Shown here: positions 36,756-45,576 of the stretch, in pieces
How positions within the stretch are numbered: the first letter of the stretch is position 1
Layout: the number at the start of each line of letters is the position of its first letter
Assembly (NCBI GenBank): GCA_016721465.1
Contig: JADKIA010000028.1
Coordinates: forward strand, 558,001-622,000
Direction: 5' to 3'
DNA: 64,000 nt
Source of the DNA: Ideonella sp.
GTDB taxonomy: Bacteria; Pseudomonadota; Gammaproteobacteria; Burkholderiales; Burkholderiaceae_C
Translations under genes and position numbers: made by a program
The notes under the pieces: generated by a model
Told to the model about the DNA's origin: nothing
Database searches by the model: none
Seen by the model: the letters and a program-made list of their open reading frames with translations, nothing else

Positions 36756-37169
36756 TTAACCTTCGGTGCCTGCACGGGCTGGCATGGCGGCATCTGTCGG
36801 CGGCAGTAGCAAGGCCGCGACCACCGAACGACCCTCGGTGGCCAGCACGTTGTAGGTGCGGCACGCGGCCGCCGTGTCCATGGTCTCCACGCCGATGCGT
36901 CGATCGATCAGGCAGCGGGTGAGGGCGGGGCTCACGAACTTCAGCCGTGGGCCACTGCCAAAGATCACCAACTCCGGCTTGAGCGCGAGCACCGCCTCGA
37001 AGTCGGCTTCGCTCAGCGCTTCGGGCCCGGCCGGGCGCCAGGTCAGCACTGCGCCCTTCCACGGCACCAGCAGGCTGCCGACGAAGGGCGTGTTGCCCAC
37101 CCAGATTTCACCCGGGTCATGGCGGGTGATCACGTTGGTGCCGGCGAGCTGGTCGGGTTGGAATTTCAA
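36756..37169 (-). CDS. Mth938-like (DUF498/Xcc1710-like) protein
   Basis: A 137-residue protein of the Mth938 domain family: KFQPDQLAGTNVITRHD at the N terminus, IWVGNTPFVGSLLVPW, ELVIFGSGPRLKFVSP and GVETMDTAAACRTYNVLATEGR. The human relative NDUFAF3 is a complex I assembly factor; bacterial roles are unknown. TTG at 37169 gives the family-like N terminus. Upstream in-frame codons run through an AT-rich promoter patch. It is divergent from the aminotransferase gene. Confidence 0.83.
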   Translation of the reverse strand: MKFQPDQLAGTNVITRHDPGEIWVGNTPFVGSLLVPWKGAVLTWRPAGPEALSEADFEAVLALKPELVIFGSGPRLKFVSPALTRCLIDRRIGVETMDTAAACRTYNVLATEGRSVVAALLLPPTDAAMPARAGTEG

Positions 37170-37205
37170 GGGCTGCTTCAGAACGGTGCACGCTGCACCT
37201 GAGGC

Positions 37206-37215
37206 TAAAATTATA
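37206..37215. promoter_or_regulatory. AT-rich divergent promoter core
   Basis: TAAAATTATA offers a plus-strand -10 (TAAAAT, 37206-37211) for the aminotransferase and a minus-strand TATAAT (37215-37210) for the Mth938-like gene. Neither has a strong -35. Only one or both may be used. Confidence 0.4.
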
Positions 37216-37302
37216 GGTTTTGCGGTGCAGCAAGCGACGCACTGGCGCGGACATGGCCGTGCCGGGCTCGTGGCCCTGCATGCCGCGCCAGGAGCCCAAG
37301 CC

Positions 37303-38550
37303 TTGAAGCCCATCGCCAAATCGACCAAGCTTGCCAACGTCTGCTACGACATCCGTGGCCCGGTGCTGGACAAGGCCCGGCAGATGCAGGAAGAAGGCCA
37401 CAAGATCATCCAGCTGAACATTGGCAACATCGCCGCCTTCGGCCTGGAGCCGCCCGACGAGATCGTGCAGGACATGATCCGCAACCTGCCGCACACGGCG
37501 GGTTATACCGACAGCAAGGGCCTGTTCGCGCCGCGCAAGTCGGTGGTGCACTACTGCCAGGAGAAGAAGATCGCCGGCGTGACCGTCGACGATGTCTACC
37601 TCGGTAACGGAGCGTCCGAGCTCATCACCATGAGCATGAACGCGCTGCTCAACAGCGGCGACGAGATCCTGGTGCCCGCGCCCGACTACCCGCTCTGGAC
37701 GGCTTCCGTGGCGCTGGCGGGCGGTACGCCCGTCCATTACCTGTGTGATGAACAGGCCGATTGGATGCCCGACGTGGCCGACATCCGCCGCAAGATCACG
37801 CCCAACACCAAGGGCATCGTGATCATCAACCCGAACAACCCCACCGGCGCGCTGTACCCCGACAGCGTGCTGCTGGAGATCGTCGAGATCGCGCGCCAGC
37901 ACCAGCTCATCGTGTTCGCCGACGAGATCTACGACAAGACGCTGTACGACGGCAACACGCACACCAGCATCGCCTCGATGGCCGACGACGTGCTGTTCGT
38001 CACCTTCAATGGCCTGAGCAAGAACTACCGCAGCTGCGGCTACCGCGCCGGCTGGATGATCGTCTCGGGCGACAAGCGCCACGCCAAGGATTACATCGAG
38101 GGCCTGAACATGCTGGCCTCGATGCGACTGTGTGCCAACACGCCGGGGCAACTGGCGATCCAGACGGCGCTGGGCGGCTACCAGAGCATCAAGGACCTGG
38201 TGGCACCCACCGGGCGCCTCTGCCGTCAACGCGATCTGGCCTACAAGCTGCTGAGCGAGATCCCCGGTGTCAGCGTGGTCAAGCCCAAGGCGGCGCTGTA
38301 CATGTTCCCCAGGCTGGACCCCAAGATGTACCCGATCGAGGACGACCAGCAATTCGCGTATGAGTTGCTGGCCGAGGAGAAGGTGCTCATCGTGCAAGGC
38401 ACCGGATTCAACTGGATCCATCCGGATCACTTCCGCCTGGTGTTCCTGCCCAATTCCGACGACCTGGCCGAGGCCATCGGACGCATCGCGCGGTTCCTGG
38501 CCCACTACCGCAAGCGCCACGCCGCGCACGTCGCCGCCGTGGCCGATTGA
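37303..38550 (+). CDS. alaA: AlaA-type alanine/glutamate-pyruvate aminotransferase
   Basis: A 415-residue class I PLP aminotransferase. LNIGNIAAFGLEPP, NGASELITM, NPNNPTGALYP, DEIYDKTLYD and the PLP-lysine motif FNGLSKNYRSCGYRAGW match the AlaA/YfbQ group that makes alanine from pyruvate and glutamate. TTG at 37303 follows CAGGAG at good spacing. It leads a run with hom and thrC, as in many Burkholderiales. Confidence 0.88.
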   Translation: MKPIAKSTKLANVCYDIRGPVLDKARQMQEEGHKIIQLNIGNIAAFGLEPPDEIVQDMIRNLPHTAGYTDSKGLFAPRKSVVHYCQEKKIAGVTVDDVYLGNGASELITMSMNALLNSGDEILVPAPDYPLWTASVALAGGTPVHYLCDEQADWMPDVADIRRKITPNTKGIVIINPNNPTGALYPDSVLLEIVEIARQHQLIVFADEIYDKTLYDGNTHTSIASMADDVLFVTFNGLSKNYRSCGYRAGWMIVSGDKRHAKDYIEGLNMLASMRLCANTPGQLAIQTALGGYQSIKDLVAPTGRLCRQRDLAYKLLSEIPGVSVVKPKAALYMFPRLDPKMYPIEDDQQFAYELLAEEKVLIVQGTGFNWIHPDHFRLVFLPNSDDLAEAIGRIARFLAHYRKRHAAHVAAVAD

Positions 38551-38584
38551 TCGTTCCCGTCAATGCACTGAAAGCTTCACGCTC

Positions 38585-39895
38585 ATGAACCCCATCCAGG
38601 TCGGCCTTCTCGGCATCGGCACCGTCGGCTCCGGCACCTTCCATGTGCTCACCCGCAACCAGACGGAGATCCGGCGCCGCGCCGGCCGGGGCATCGCGAT
38701 CACCATGGTGGCGGACCTGGACACCGCGCGCGCCAAGTCCATCGTCGGAGATGGCGTGCAGGTGGTGGGCGACGCTCGGGCGGTGATCGCCAATCCGGCC
38801 ATCGACATCGTCATCGAGCTGATCGGCGGCTATGGCATCGCCAAGACGCTGGTGATGGAGGCCATCGCGGCTGGCAAGCACGTGGTCACCGCCAACAAGG
38901 CCCTGCTGGCCGTGCATGGCACCGAGATCTTTGCAGCCGCGCGTGCCAAGGGCGTGATCGTGGCCTTCGAAGCCGCGGTGGCTGGCGGCATACCCATCAT
39001 CAAGGCATTGCGCGAGGGTCTTACGGCCAACCGCATCGAGTGGATTGCCGGCATCATCAACGGCACCACCAACTTCATCCTCAGCGAGATGCGTGACAAG
39101 GGCCTCGACTTCAGCCTGGTGCTGAAGGAAGCCCAACGTTTGGGATATGCCGAGACCGATCCCACCTTCGACATCGAGGGCGTGGACGCGGCGCACAAGG
39201 CGACCATCATGAGCGCCATCGCCTTCGGCATCCCGGTGCAGTTCGACAAGGCGCATGTGGAAGGCATCACCAAGCTGCAGGCCGCCGACATCCGCTATGC
39301 CGAGCAACTGGGCTACCGCATCAAGCTGCTGGGCATCACTCGCCGTCAAGCCGGTGGCATCGAGTTGCGCGTGCACCCCACGCTGGTCCCGGCCAAGCGC
39401 CTGATTGCCAACGTGGAAGGGGCCATGAACGCAGTGCTGGTGCAGGCCGATGCCGTGGGCACCACGCTTTACTACGGCAAGGGCGCTGGAAGCGAGCCCA
39501 CGGCCTCGGCCGTGGTGGCGGACCTGGTGGACATCACCCGGCTGCACACGGCCGACCCCGATCACCGCGTGCCGCACCTGGCCTTCCAACCCGACGAGTT
39601 GGCCGACACGCCCATCCTGCCGATCGAGCAGGTGGTCACTGCGTTCTACCTGCGCCTGCAGGTGGCCGACCAGACCGGCGTGCTGGCCAAGATCACCACC
39701 ATCCTGGCCGACCACGACATCTCGATCGATGCCCTGCTGCAGCGGGAAAGCGCGGAGGGCGAACGCCAGACCGACGTGATCATCCTGACCCACAACACGG
39801 TGGAGGGCCGCATGCGCGCGGCTCTGGCCCGGATGCAGGCCCTGCCCACGGTGCTGGCGCCGATCGTCAGCATCCGCAAGGAAGAACTGAACTGA
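38585..39895 (+). CDS. hom: Homoserine dehydrogenase
   Basis: A 436-residue NAD(P)-dependent enzyme reducing aspartate semialdehyde to homoserine. GLLGIGTVGSGT is the nucleotide-binding loop, TANKALLA and GGIPIIKALREGL the catalytic region, GIINGTTNFIL the substrate region, and the C-terminal ACT domain (about 350-430) the likely threonine regulatory site. It is monofunctional, with no aspartokinase domain. Confidence 0.95.
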   Translation: MNPIQVGLLGIGTVGSGTFHVLTRNQTEIRRRAGRGIAITMVADLDTARAKSIVGDGVQVVGDARAVIANPAIDIVIELIGGYGIAKTLVMEAIAAGKHVVTANKALLAVHGTEIFAAARAKGVIVAFEAAVAGGIPIIKALREGLTANRIEWIAGIINGTTNFILSEMRDKGLDFSLVLKEAQRLGYAETDPTFDIEGVDAAHKATIMSAIAFGIPVQFDKAHVEGITKLQAADIRYAEQLGYRIKLLGITRRQAGGIELRVHPTLVPAKRLIANVEGAMNAVLVQADAVGTTLYYGKGAGSEPTASAVVADLVDITRLHTADPDHRVPHLAFQPDELADTPILPIEQVVTAFYLRLQVADQTGVLAKITTILADHDISIDALLQRESAEGERQTDVIILTHNTVEGRMRAALARMQALPTVLAPIVSIRKEELN

Positions 39896-39905
39896 AGGCG
39901 CGGCC

Positions 39906-41315
39906 ATGAAATACATCAGCACCCGCGGCGACCAGACCGAGCGCCCCTTCAGCGCCATCCTGCTCGAGGGCCTGGCGCCCGATGGTGGGCTGTACCTGCC
40001 CACGCACTACCCTGCGGTGGACGACGCCACGCTCACGCGCTGGCGCGCCTTGAGCTACGCGCAATTGGCCTTCGAGATCCTGTCGCTCTACATCGACGAT
40101 ATTCCCGCGGCTGACCTGTTGGCGCTGGCCGAGAAGACCTACACCGAGGCCACCTACGGCACCCAGGCCATCGTGCCGGTGCGGCGTCTCGAAGACGGCC
40201 TGCTGATCGAAGCCCTGTCCAACGGCCCCACGCTGGCCTTCAAGGACATGGCCATGCAGTTGCTGGGCAACCTGTTCGAGTACGAACTGGCGCGCCGTGG
40301 CGAGCAGCTCAACATTCTCGGCGCCACTTCGGGCGACACGGGCAGCGCAGCCGAGTATGCAATGCGCGGCAAGCAAGGCGTGCGCGTGTTCATGCTCTCG
40401 CCCTTCGGTCGCATGAGCCCCTTCCAACAGGCACAGATGTTCAGTCTGCAGGATGCCAACATCCACAACCTCAGCGTGCAAGGCGTGTTCGACGACTGCC
40501 AGGACATCGTCAAGGCCGTCAGCAACGACCTGGAGTTCAAGCGCAAGTTCAAGATCGGCACGGTCAACTCCATCAACTGGGCGCGCTTGCTGGCGCAGGT
40601 CGTGTATTACTTTGCGGGCTACTTCCAGGTCACCAAGGCGAATACCGAGCGCGTGAGCTTTGCCGTGCCCTCCGGCAATTTCGGCAACGTCTGCGCCGGC
40701 CATGTGGCGCGCATGATGGGCCTGCCCATCGACCGCCTGGTGGTGGCCACCAACGAGAACGACGTGCTCGACGAGTTCTTCCGCACCGGCACCTACCGCG
40801 TGCGCGGCAGCGCCGAGACCTACGAGACCTCCAGCCCGTCGATGGACATCAGCAAGGCCAGCAATTTCGAGCGCTTCGTGTTCGATCTGCTCGGTCGCGA
40901 TGGTTCACGCGTGGCGGCGCTGTTCGGCGCGGGCTTGGCCAAGGACGGTGGCTTCACGATCACGCGGGACGAGTTCGCGCGCATCGCGGGCTTTGGCTTT
41001 GCGTCGGGCAAGAGCACGCATGCGGATCGGCTGAACACGATCCGTGAGACCTGGCAGCTGCATGCCGACATGGTGGACACGCACACCGCCGATGCGTTGA
41101 AGGTCGCGCGCGAGCACCGCGTGCCGGGCGTGACGATGATCGTGCTGGAAACGGCTTTGCCGGCCAAGTTCGCCGAGACGATTCAGGAGGCCTTGGGTCG
41201 TGACCCGCTGCGGCCCGCAGCGCTGGAAGGCATCGAGGCGCTGCCCAAGCGCTTCACCGTGATGCCGGTGGACACGGCCCGGGTCAAGGCCTACATCACC
41301 GAGCATTGCCGGTGA
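39906..41315 (+). CDS. thrC: Threonine synthase
   Basis: A 469-residue PLP enzyme converting O-phosphohomoserine to threonine. Its first residues MKYISTRGD, the NGPTLAFKDMAMQ lysine motif, ATSGDTGSAAEYA and SGNFGNVCAGHVA are characteristic of the longer, E. coli/yeast-type ThrC. It follows hom by 10 bp. thrB is not in the window. Confidence 0.95.
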   Translation: MKYISTRGDQTERPFSAILLEGLAPDGGLYLPTHYPAVDDATLTRWRALSYAQLAFEILSLYIDDIPAADLLALAEKTYTEATYGTQAIVPVRRLEDGLLIEALSNGPTLAFKDMAMQLLGNLFEYELARRGEQLNILGATSGDTGSAAEYAMRGKQGVRVFMLSPFGRMSPFQQAQMFSLQDANIHNLSVQGVFDDCQDIVKAVSNDLEFKRKFKIGTVNSINWARLLAQVVYYFAGYFQVTKANTERVSFAVPSGNFGNVCAGHVARMMGLPIDRLVVATNENDVLDEFFRTGTYRVRGSAETYETSSPSMDISKASNFERFVFDLLGRDGSRVAALFGAGLAKDGGFTITRDEFARIAGFGFASGKSTHADRLNTIRETWQLHADMVDTHTADALKVAREHRVPGVTMIVLETALPAKFAETIQEALGRDPLRPAALEGIEALPKRFTVMPVDTARVKAYITEHCR

Positions 41316-41845
41316 TGCACGTCGTCGGGTTCTGCGGCCCGTCGGGCGTGGGCAAGACGACGCTGGTGGAGCGCCTCGTGGCCGAGCTCAAGGCGCGGGG
41401 CCAGCGCGTCTCGGTGATCAAGCATGCGCACAAGACCTTCGACATCGACCATGTCGGCAAGGACACCTGGCGCCATCGGCAGGCCGGCGCCTTCGAGGTG
41501 ATGATCGCCTCGGGCCACCGCCTGGCCAAGATGCGCGAGTACGAAGTCGTGGGCCAGCCGACGGTGCACCAGCTCATTGCCGAAATGGTGCCCTGCGACT
41601 GGCTGTTGGTGGAAGGGTTCAAGGACGCCGACATCCACAAGATCGAAGTGTTCCGCGCGGCCATGGGCCAGGCGCCGCTCTATCCGGACGAACCCTTCGT
41701 GGTGGCCGTGGCCACCGACGCGCCGGCCGCGCTGCCGGTACCTACGGGGCGCCCGGTGTTCGACATGGCCGATGCGGCCGCGGTGGCTTCGTACCTGATG
41801 GACACTGCCGACCGCTTTGACTACCTGCCCGAACGCCATGGCTGA
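41315..41845 (+). CDS. mobB: Molybdopterin-guanine dinucleotide biosynthesis protein B
   Basis: A 176-residue P-loop GTPase. GPSGVGKTTL is the Walker A motif, HAHKTFDIDHVGKDTWRHRQAGA the switch region and DWLLVEGFKD the Walker B region. It assists MobA in forming the guanine dinucleotide cofactor. ATG at 41315 overlaps the thrC stop as TGATG. Confidence 0.92.
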   Translation: MHVVGFCGPSGVGKTTLVERLVAELKARGQRVSVIKHAHKTFDIDHVGKDTWRHRQAGAFEVMIASGHRLAKMREYEVVGQPTVHQLIAEMVPCDWLLVEGFKDADIHKIEVFRAAMGQAPLYPDEPFVVAVATDAPAALPVPTGRPVFDMADAAAVASYLMDTADRFDYLPERHG

Positions 41846-43121
41846 TCCGCGCCCCACCTTGCTGAGTCTGGACGATGTGCTGCAACGTCTGTTGGCGGTG
41901 GCGCAGGACCGGGCGATGGTCGAGACCGAGAAGCTCGACACTTTCGATGCGCTGGGCCGGGTGCTGGCCAGGGGCGTGGTGTCGGCGCTCGATGTGCCAC
42001 CAGCGGACAACACGTCGATGGACGGCTATGCGCTGCGTTCGGCCGATGTGCCAGCCGAGGGCACGGTGCTGGCGGTGAGCCAGCGCATCCCGGCCGGGGT
42101 GGTGGGCCAGGCCCTCGCTGCGGGCACGGCGGCACGCATCTTCACCGGCGCTCAGGTGCCGCCGGGCGCCGATGCGGTGGTGATGCAGGAGCAGTGCGAG
42201 GCCCTGGCCGGTGACGGCCTGGGCTCGGTGCGCGTGAAGGTCGTGCCCGCCGCGGGCCAATGGATCCGTCGGCAGGGCGAGGACGTGCGGCATGGTGCCG
42301 AGGTGCTGTCGGCCGGCACCCGGCTCACGCCGCAAGCGCTGGGCCTGGCCGCCTCGGTGGGTGCCTCACGGTTGACGGTGCGCCGCCGCCCGCGCGTGGC
42401 CCTGTTCTCCACCGGAGACGAGCTGGTGATGCCCGGTGAAGCGCTCAAGCCCGGTGCCATCTACAACAGCAACCGCTTCACGCTGCGTGGCCTGCTGCAG
42501 GCGGCTGGCTGCGAGGTGCAGGATCTGGGCATCGTGCCCGACCGGCTCGACGCGACGCGCGCCGCGCTGCGCGAAGCAGCGTTGGGCAATGACCTGATCC
42601 TCAGCTCGGGCGGCGTGTCGGTGGGCGAGGAAGACCACCTGAAGCCGGCCGTGAAGGCCGAGGGCTGGCTCGAGGCCTGGCAAGTGGCGATGAAGCCCGG
42701 CAAGCCGCTGGCCTTTGGCGCCGTGCGACGCGCCGCAGCCAGTGACAACCCGGTTCGCGAGGCGGGCCGCGATGGCGAAGCACTGTTCATGGGCCTGCCC
42801 GGCAACCCGGTTTCGAGCTTCGTGACTTTCCTGCTGGCGGTGGCGCCGGTGTTGCGTGCGCTGCAGGGCTGCACCAGTGCCATGCCACCGGCGGTGCAGG
42901 CGCGCGCCGATTTCGACTGGCCCAGGCCTGACAAGCGCCGCGAGTTCCTGCGCGCGCGCTTCAATGCGCAGGGCGGGGTCGAGTTGTTCGCCAACCAAAG
43001 CTCCGGGGTGCTGACCTCGGCCGTGTGGGCCGATGCCCTGGTGGACAACCCTGGCAGCCAGGCCATCGCGCGGGGCGACACGGTGCGCGTGCTGCTGTTG
43101 TCATCGCTGGTCGGGGCCTGA
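41838..43121 (+). CDS. moeA: Molybdopterin molybdotransferase, second paralogue
   Basis: A 427-residue MoeA: DVPPADNTSMDGYAL, TGAQVPPGADAVVMQE, LFSTGDELVMPG, NSNRFTLRGLL, ILSSGGVSVGEEDH and MGLPGNPVSSFVTF. It overlaps mobB by 8 bp and is followed by moaD after 2 bp. Compared with the paralogue at 26681-27961 the core motifs agree but the outer regions differ, so they may serve different enzymes. Confidence 0.93.
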   Translation: MADPRPTLLSLDDVLQRLLAVAQDRAMVETEKLDTFDALGRVLARGVVSALDVPPADNTSMDGYALRSADVPAEGTVLAVSQRIPAGVVGQALAAGTAARIFTGAQVPPGADAVVMQEQCEALAGDGLGSVRVKVVPAAGQWIRRQGEDVRHGAEVLSAGTRLTPQALGLAASVGASRLTVRRRPRVALFSTGDELVMPGEALKPGAIYNSNRFTLRGLLQAAGCEVQDLGIVPDRLDATRAALREAALGNDLILSSGGVSVGEEDHLKPAVKAEGWLEAWQVAMKPGKPLAFGAVRRAAASDNPVREAGRDGEALFMGLPGNPVSSFVTFLLAVAPVLRALQGCTSAMPPAVQARADFDWPRPDKRREFLRARFNAQGGVELFANQSSGVLTSAVWADALVDNPGSQAIARGDTVRVLLLSSLVGA

Positions 43122-43123
43122 GC

Positions 43124-43375
43124 ATGGCGATCACCGTGCGCTACTTTGCGTCGCTGCGCGAGGTGCTGGGAGCCAGTGAAACAATGCCCTGGGTCGCCGG
43201 GCAGACCCTGGGCCAATTGCGTGATGCGCTGATCGCCCGCGGCGCCCCGCATGCGCAGGCCCTGGCACGCGGCCGCGCGTTGCGCTGCGCATTGAACCAG
43301 GTGATGGCCGACGAGACCACCGGGGTGCCCGACGGCGCCGAGGTGGCCTTCTTCCCGCCGGTCACGGGCGGCTGA
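43124..43375 (+). CDS. moaD: Molybdopterin synthase small subunit
   Basis: An 83-residue ubiquitin-fold sulfur carrier ending in the required Gly-Gly (PPVTGG), where the thiocarboxylate forms. FASLREVLG and the FFPPVTGG tail are typical. It overlaps the convergent dapA-like gene by 14 bp. Confidence 0.93.
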   Translation: MAITVRYFASLREVLGASETMPWVAGQTLGQLRDALIARGAPHAQALARGRALRCALNQVMADETTGVPDGAEVAFFPPVTGG

Positions 43376-44225
43376 GCGCCTCGGCCCGCTCCACGGCCAC
43401 CCGTGCAGCGGTGCGCATCGGCGCCCGCACCTCGTCCGCGAGCCAGCCTTGCATGGCCAACACGCCCTTGATCACGCAGGGGTTGGGTTCGGCAAACAGC
43501 GCACCCACCAAACCGCTCAAGTGATGCCACAGGCGGCGCGCCTCGGCCAGCCGTCCTTCGGCCATCCAGCGGTGCAGCCGAACAAAGTCCGCGGCTCGCA
43601 GGTGCGACGAGGCGGTGATGGCGCCAGCGGCACCACGCGCCAGTTGATCGAACAGTTCGTCGTCGTTGCCTCCGAGCAGCGCCAGGCGGCCATCGGCCAC
43701 GATCGCGCGGGCGGCGTCGGCATCGGCGCTGCAGTCCTTCACGGCCCGGATGCGTGGGTGGTCCGCCAGTGCCAGCAGCGTGCGCACCTCGATGCGCACG
43801 CCGGTGCGCGCGGGAATGTCGTAGGCCACGATGGGCCGTGGCGAGGCGTCGGCCACGGTGCGGAAGAAATCCAGCACGCCGGCCTGCGAGGGCTTCACGT
43901 AGGCCGGCGCGGTGAGCAGGTAGCCGGCCAGCGCCGGGTGCTCGGCGGCCAGTTGCTCGGCGCGACGGGCCACCCGATCTGGTCGAACGCCGGAAAGGCC
44001 CATCAGCACCGGCTTGCCTTGCGCCGCGTCCAGCGTGACGCGCAGCACCGTCGACAACTCGAGCTCGTCCAGCATCGCGGCCTCGCCAGTGCTGCCGCAG
44101 GCGACGAAACCCGCCACGCCCTGTGTGGCCAGATGCGCCACCAGTCGACGCAGCGCGGGCCCATCGACGTCACCGCTGCGAAAAGGGGTGACCAGTGGCA
44201 CCCAGACTCCGGAAAAATCCATCAT
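43362..44225 (-). CDS. DapA-family lyase/aldolase
   Basis: A 287-residue member of the dihydrodipicolinate synthase/N-acetylneuraminate lyase family. VTPFRSGDVD, the GSTGE pyruvate-binding motif, YDIPARTG with the catalytic Tyr, and RAVKDCSAD with the Schiff-base Lys are present. The family includes many aldolases, so a lysine-pathway role is not certain. It is inserted in reverse between moaD and moaE. Confidence 0.86.
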   Translation of the reverse strand: MMDFSGVWVPLVTPFRSGDVDGPALRRLVAHLATQGVAGFVACGSTGEAAMLDELELSTVLRVTLDAAQGKPVLMGLSGVRPDRVARRAEQLAAEHPALAGYLLTAPAYVKPSQAGVLDFFRTVADASPRPIVAYDIPARTGVRIEVRTLLALADHPRIRAVKDCSADADAARAIVADGRLALLGGNDDELFDQLARGAAGAITASSHLRAADFVRLHRWMAEGRLAEARRLWHHLSGLVGALFAEPNPCVIKGVLAMQGWLADEVRAPMRTAARVAVERAEALSRP

Positions 44226-44554
44226 GCTTCAACTCCATGGCAAGACCGTCGGTGGGTGAACCGGGCGCTTGGGCGATGGATGGGTGGGTGCTGCCAGTGG
44301 CTTGAGGCCGATCGGGCCTTTGCCGGGCGGGGCCAGAGGTCTCGTGGACGCGGGGTGGGCCACCCAGGTTCCGTCGCTCATCCGCGCCGGAACAGTGGCT
44401 CCGGTCAGACGAGCGACTGTTTTTTCGATTTCAGGGCCGCGCCAATGCCGCACTGCGCGGCGCGCAGCGGTGCTGGATGGGGCATGGCCGTGAACATGGG
44501 GTGCGATTGTAGGGTTGAACCTCGCGGCACGAGCCCGATGCGACAATTCATGCG
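44226..44554. other. Non-coding gap between the dapA-like gene and moaE
   Basis: No convincing gene was seen in these 329 bp. A minus frame at 44229-44546 has proline/arginine-rich residues without any family resemblance, and a 50-codon sub-frame starts at 44381. Both divergent promoters should be here, but no strong -35/-10 pair was identified. Confidence 0.5.
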
Positions 44555-45034
44555 ATGAGCCGCGTGAGCATCCAGACCGCCGATTTCGACCTGTCCGCCG
44601 AGGTGGCCGCGCTGCGCGCCAGCGACCACGGCGTGGGGGCCATCGCCAGCTTCGTTGGCACCGTGCGCGATCGCAGCGAGGGGCTGGGGGTCAGCGCAAT
44701 GGAGCTCGAGCACTACCCGGGCATGACCGAAAAGTCCATCGAGGCCATGATCGACGACGCGATGCAGCGCTTCGAGCTGCGCCGCGTGCGGGTGATCCAC
44801 CGCGTCGGCGTGCTGCAACCCGGCGATCAGATCGTGCTGGTGGCCGTGACCTCGATGCACCGCGGCCAGGCCTTTCAGGGCTGTGAATTCCTGATGGACT
44901 ACTTGAAGACCCAGGCGCCGTTCTGGAAGAAGGAAAGCACGCCCGAGGGCTCGCGCTGGGTGGATGCCCGCGAGACCGACGACACCGCGCTGCGCCGCTG
45001 GGGGCTGGATACGCGCAACGCTGCCATCGCATGA
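44555..45034 (+). CDS. moaE: Molybdopterin synthase large subunit
   Basis: A 159-residue catalytic subunit transferring sulfur to precursor Z together with MoaD. GAIASFVGTVRD, LEHYPGMTEKSIE, VIHRVGVLQPGD and TQAPFWKKE are family signatures, with the lysines of the last motif in the active site. It overlaps crcB by ATGA. Confidence 0.95.
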   Translation: MSRVSIQTADFDLSAEVAALRASDHGVGAIASFVGTVRDRSEGLGVSAMELEHYPGMTEKSIEAMIDDAMQRFELRRVRVIHRVGVLQPGDQIVLVAVTSMHRGQAFQGCEFLMDYLKTQAPFWKKESTPEGSRWVDARETDDTALRRWGLDTRNAAIA

Positions 45035-45426
45035 GTGCCGACGTCACCTTGGCTGAATGCATGGCCGTGGCATTGGGTGCCGGCTGTGGTGCGTTGGCAC
45101 GATGGGGCTCCGGCCTGGCGTTCAACGCGCTGTGGGCCGGCTTTCCGCTCGGCACCTTGCTGGTCAATTGCCTGGGCGGGCTGCTCATCGGCGTGGCCAT
45201 GGTGTGGTTCCAGCGCTCGCCGCACGAGGTGTGGCGGCTGTTCATCGTCACCGGATTCCTGGGCGGATTCACCACCTTCTCGTCGTTCTCGGCCGAGTCG
45301 CTGGGCCTGGTGCAGCGCGGTGATGTGGGGCTGGCGGCCGCCCACACGCTGGCCCACGTCCTGGGCGCGCTGGCCTGCACGGCGCTGGGCTTCGCGCTGG
45401 CGCGAATGGCTTTGCCGCGCTGGTGA
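45031..45426 (+). CDS. crcB: Fluoride ion channel CrcB/Fluc
   Basis: A 131-residue four-helix membrane protein exporting fluoride as a dual-topology dimer. GALARW near the N terminus, GTLLVNCLGGLLIG, and the Na+/pore motif TGFLGGFTTFSSFSAE are diagnostic. No fluoride riboswitch is visible; it is translationally coupled to moaE. Confidence 0.95.
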   Translation: MSADVTLAECMAVALGAGCGALARWGSGLAFNALWAGFPLGTLLVNCLGGLLIGVAMVWFQRSPHEVWRLFIVTGFLGGFTTFSSFSAESLGLVQRGDVGLAAAHTLAHVLGALACTALGFALARMALPRW

Positions 45427-45527
45427 TTTGCCCACCCGCGCTGCATGGGTGCAGCGCGCCATGCGCGTGAACCCGGGGCAGTGCAGGGTGCACCGTCTGC
45501 TAGCATCGTCGACGCCCTGGGACCCAA

Positions 45528-45540
45528 GTTGTCAGACAAC
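45528..45540 (+). promoter_or_regulatory. FadR-type GntR operator-like palindrome before acoA
   Basis: GTTGTCAGACAAC is a perfect 13-bp palindrome fitting the TnGTnnnACnA pattern of FadR-subfamily GntR regulators. It lies 36 bp upstream of the acoA start and downstream of a TAGCAT hexamer (45501-45506) that could be a -10. No GntR gene is in this cluster; one is at 7330. Confidence 0.55.
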
Positions 45541-45576
45541 CTGAGCTGCCCCGCAGGCCCCGAAACCCTACCGGCG

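Noticed and set aside
44229..44546. Minus-strand open frame of 105 codons before the dapA-like gene.
   Set aside because: Composition is proline/arginine-rich with no family resemblance and no clear ribosome binding site.
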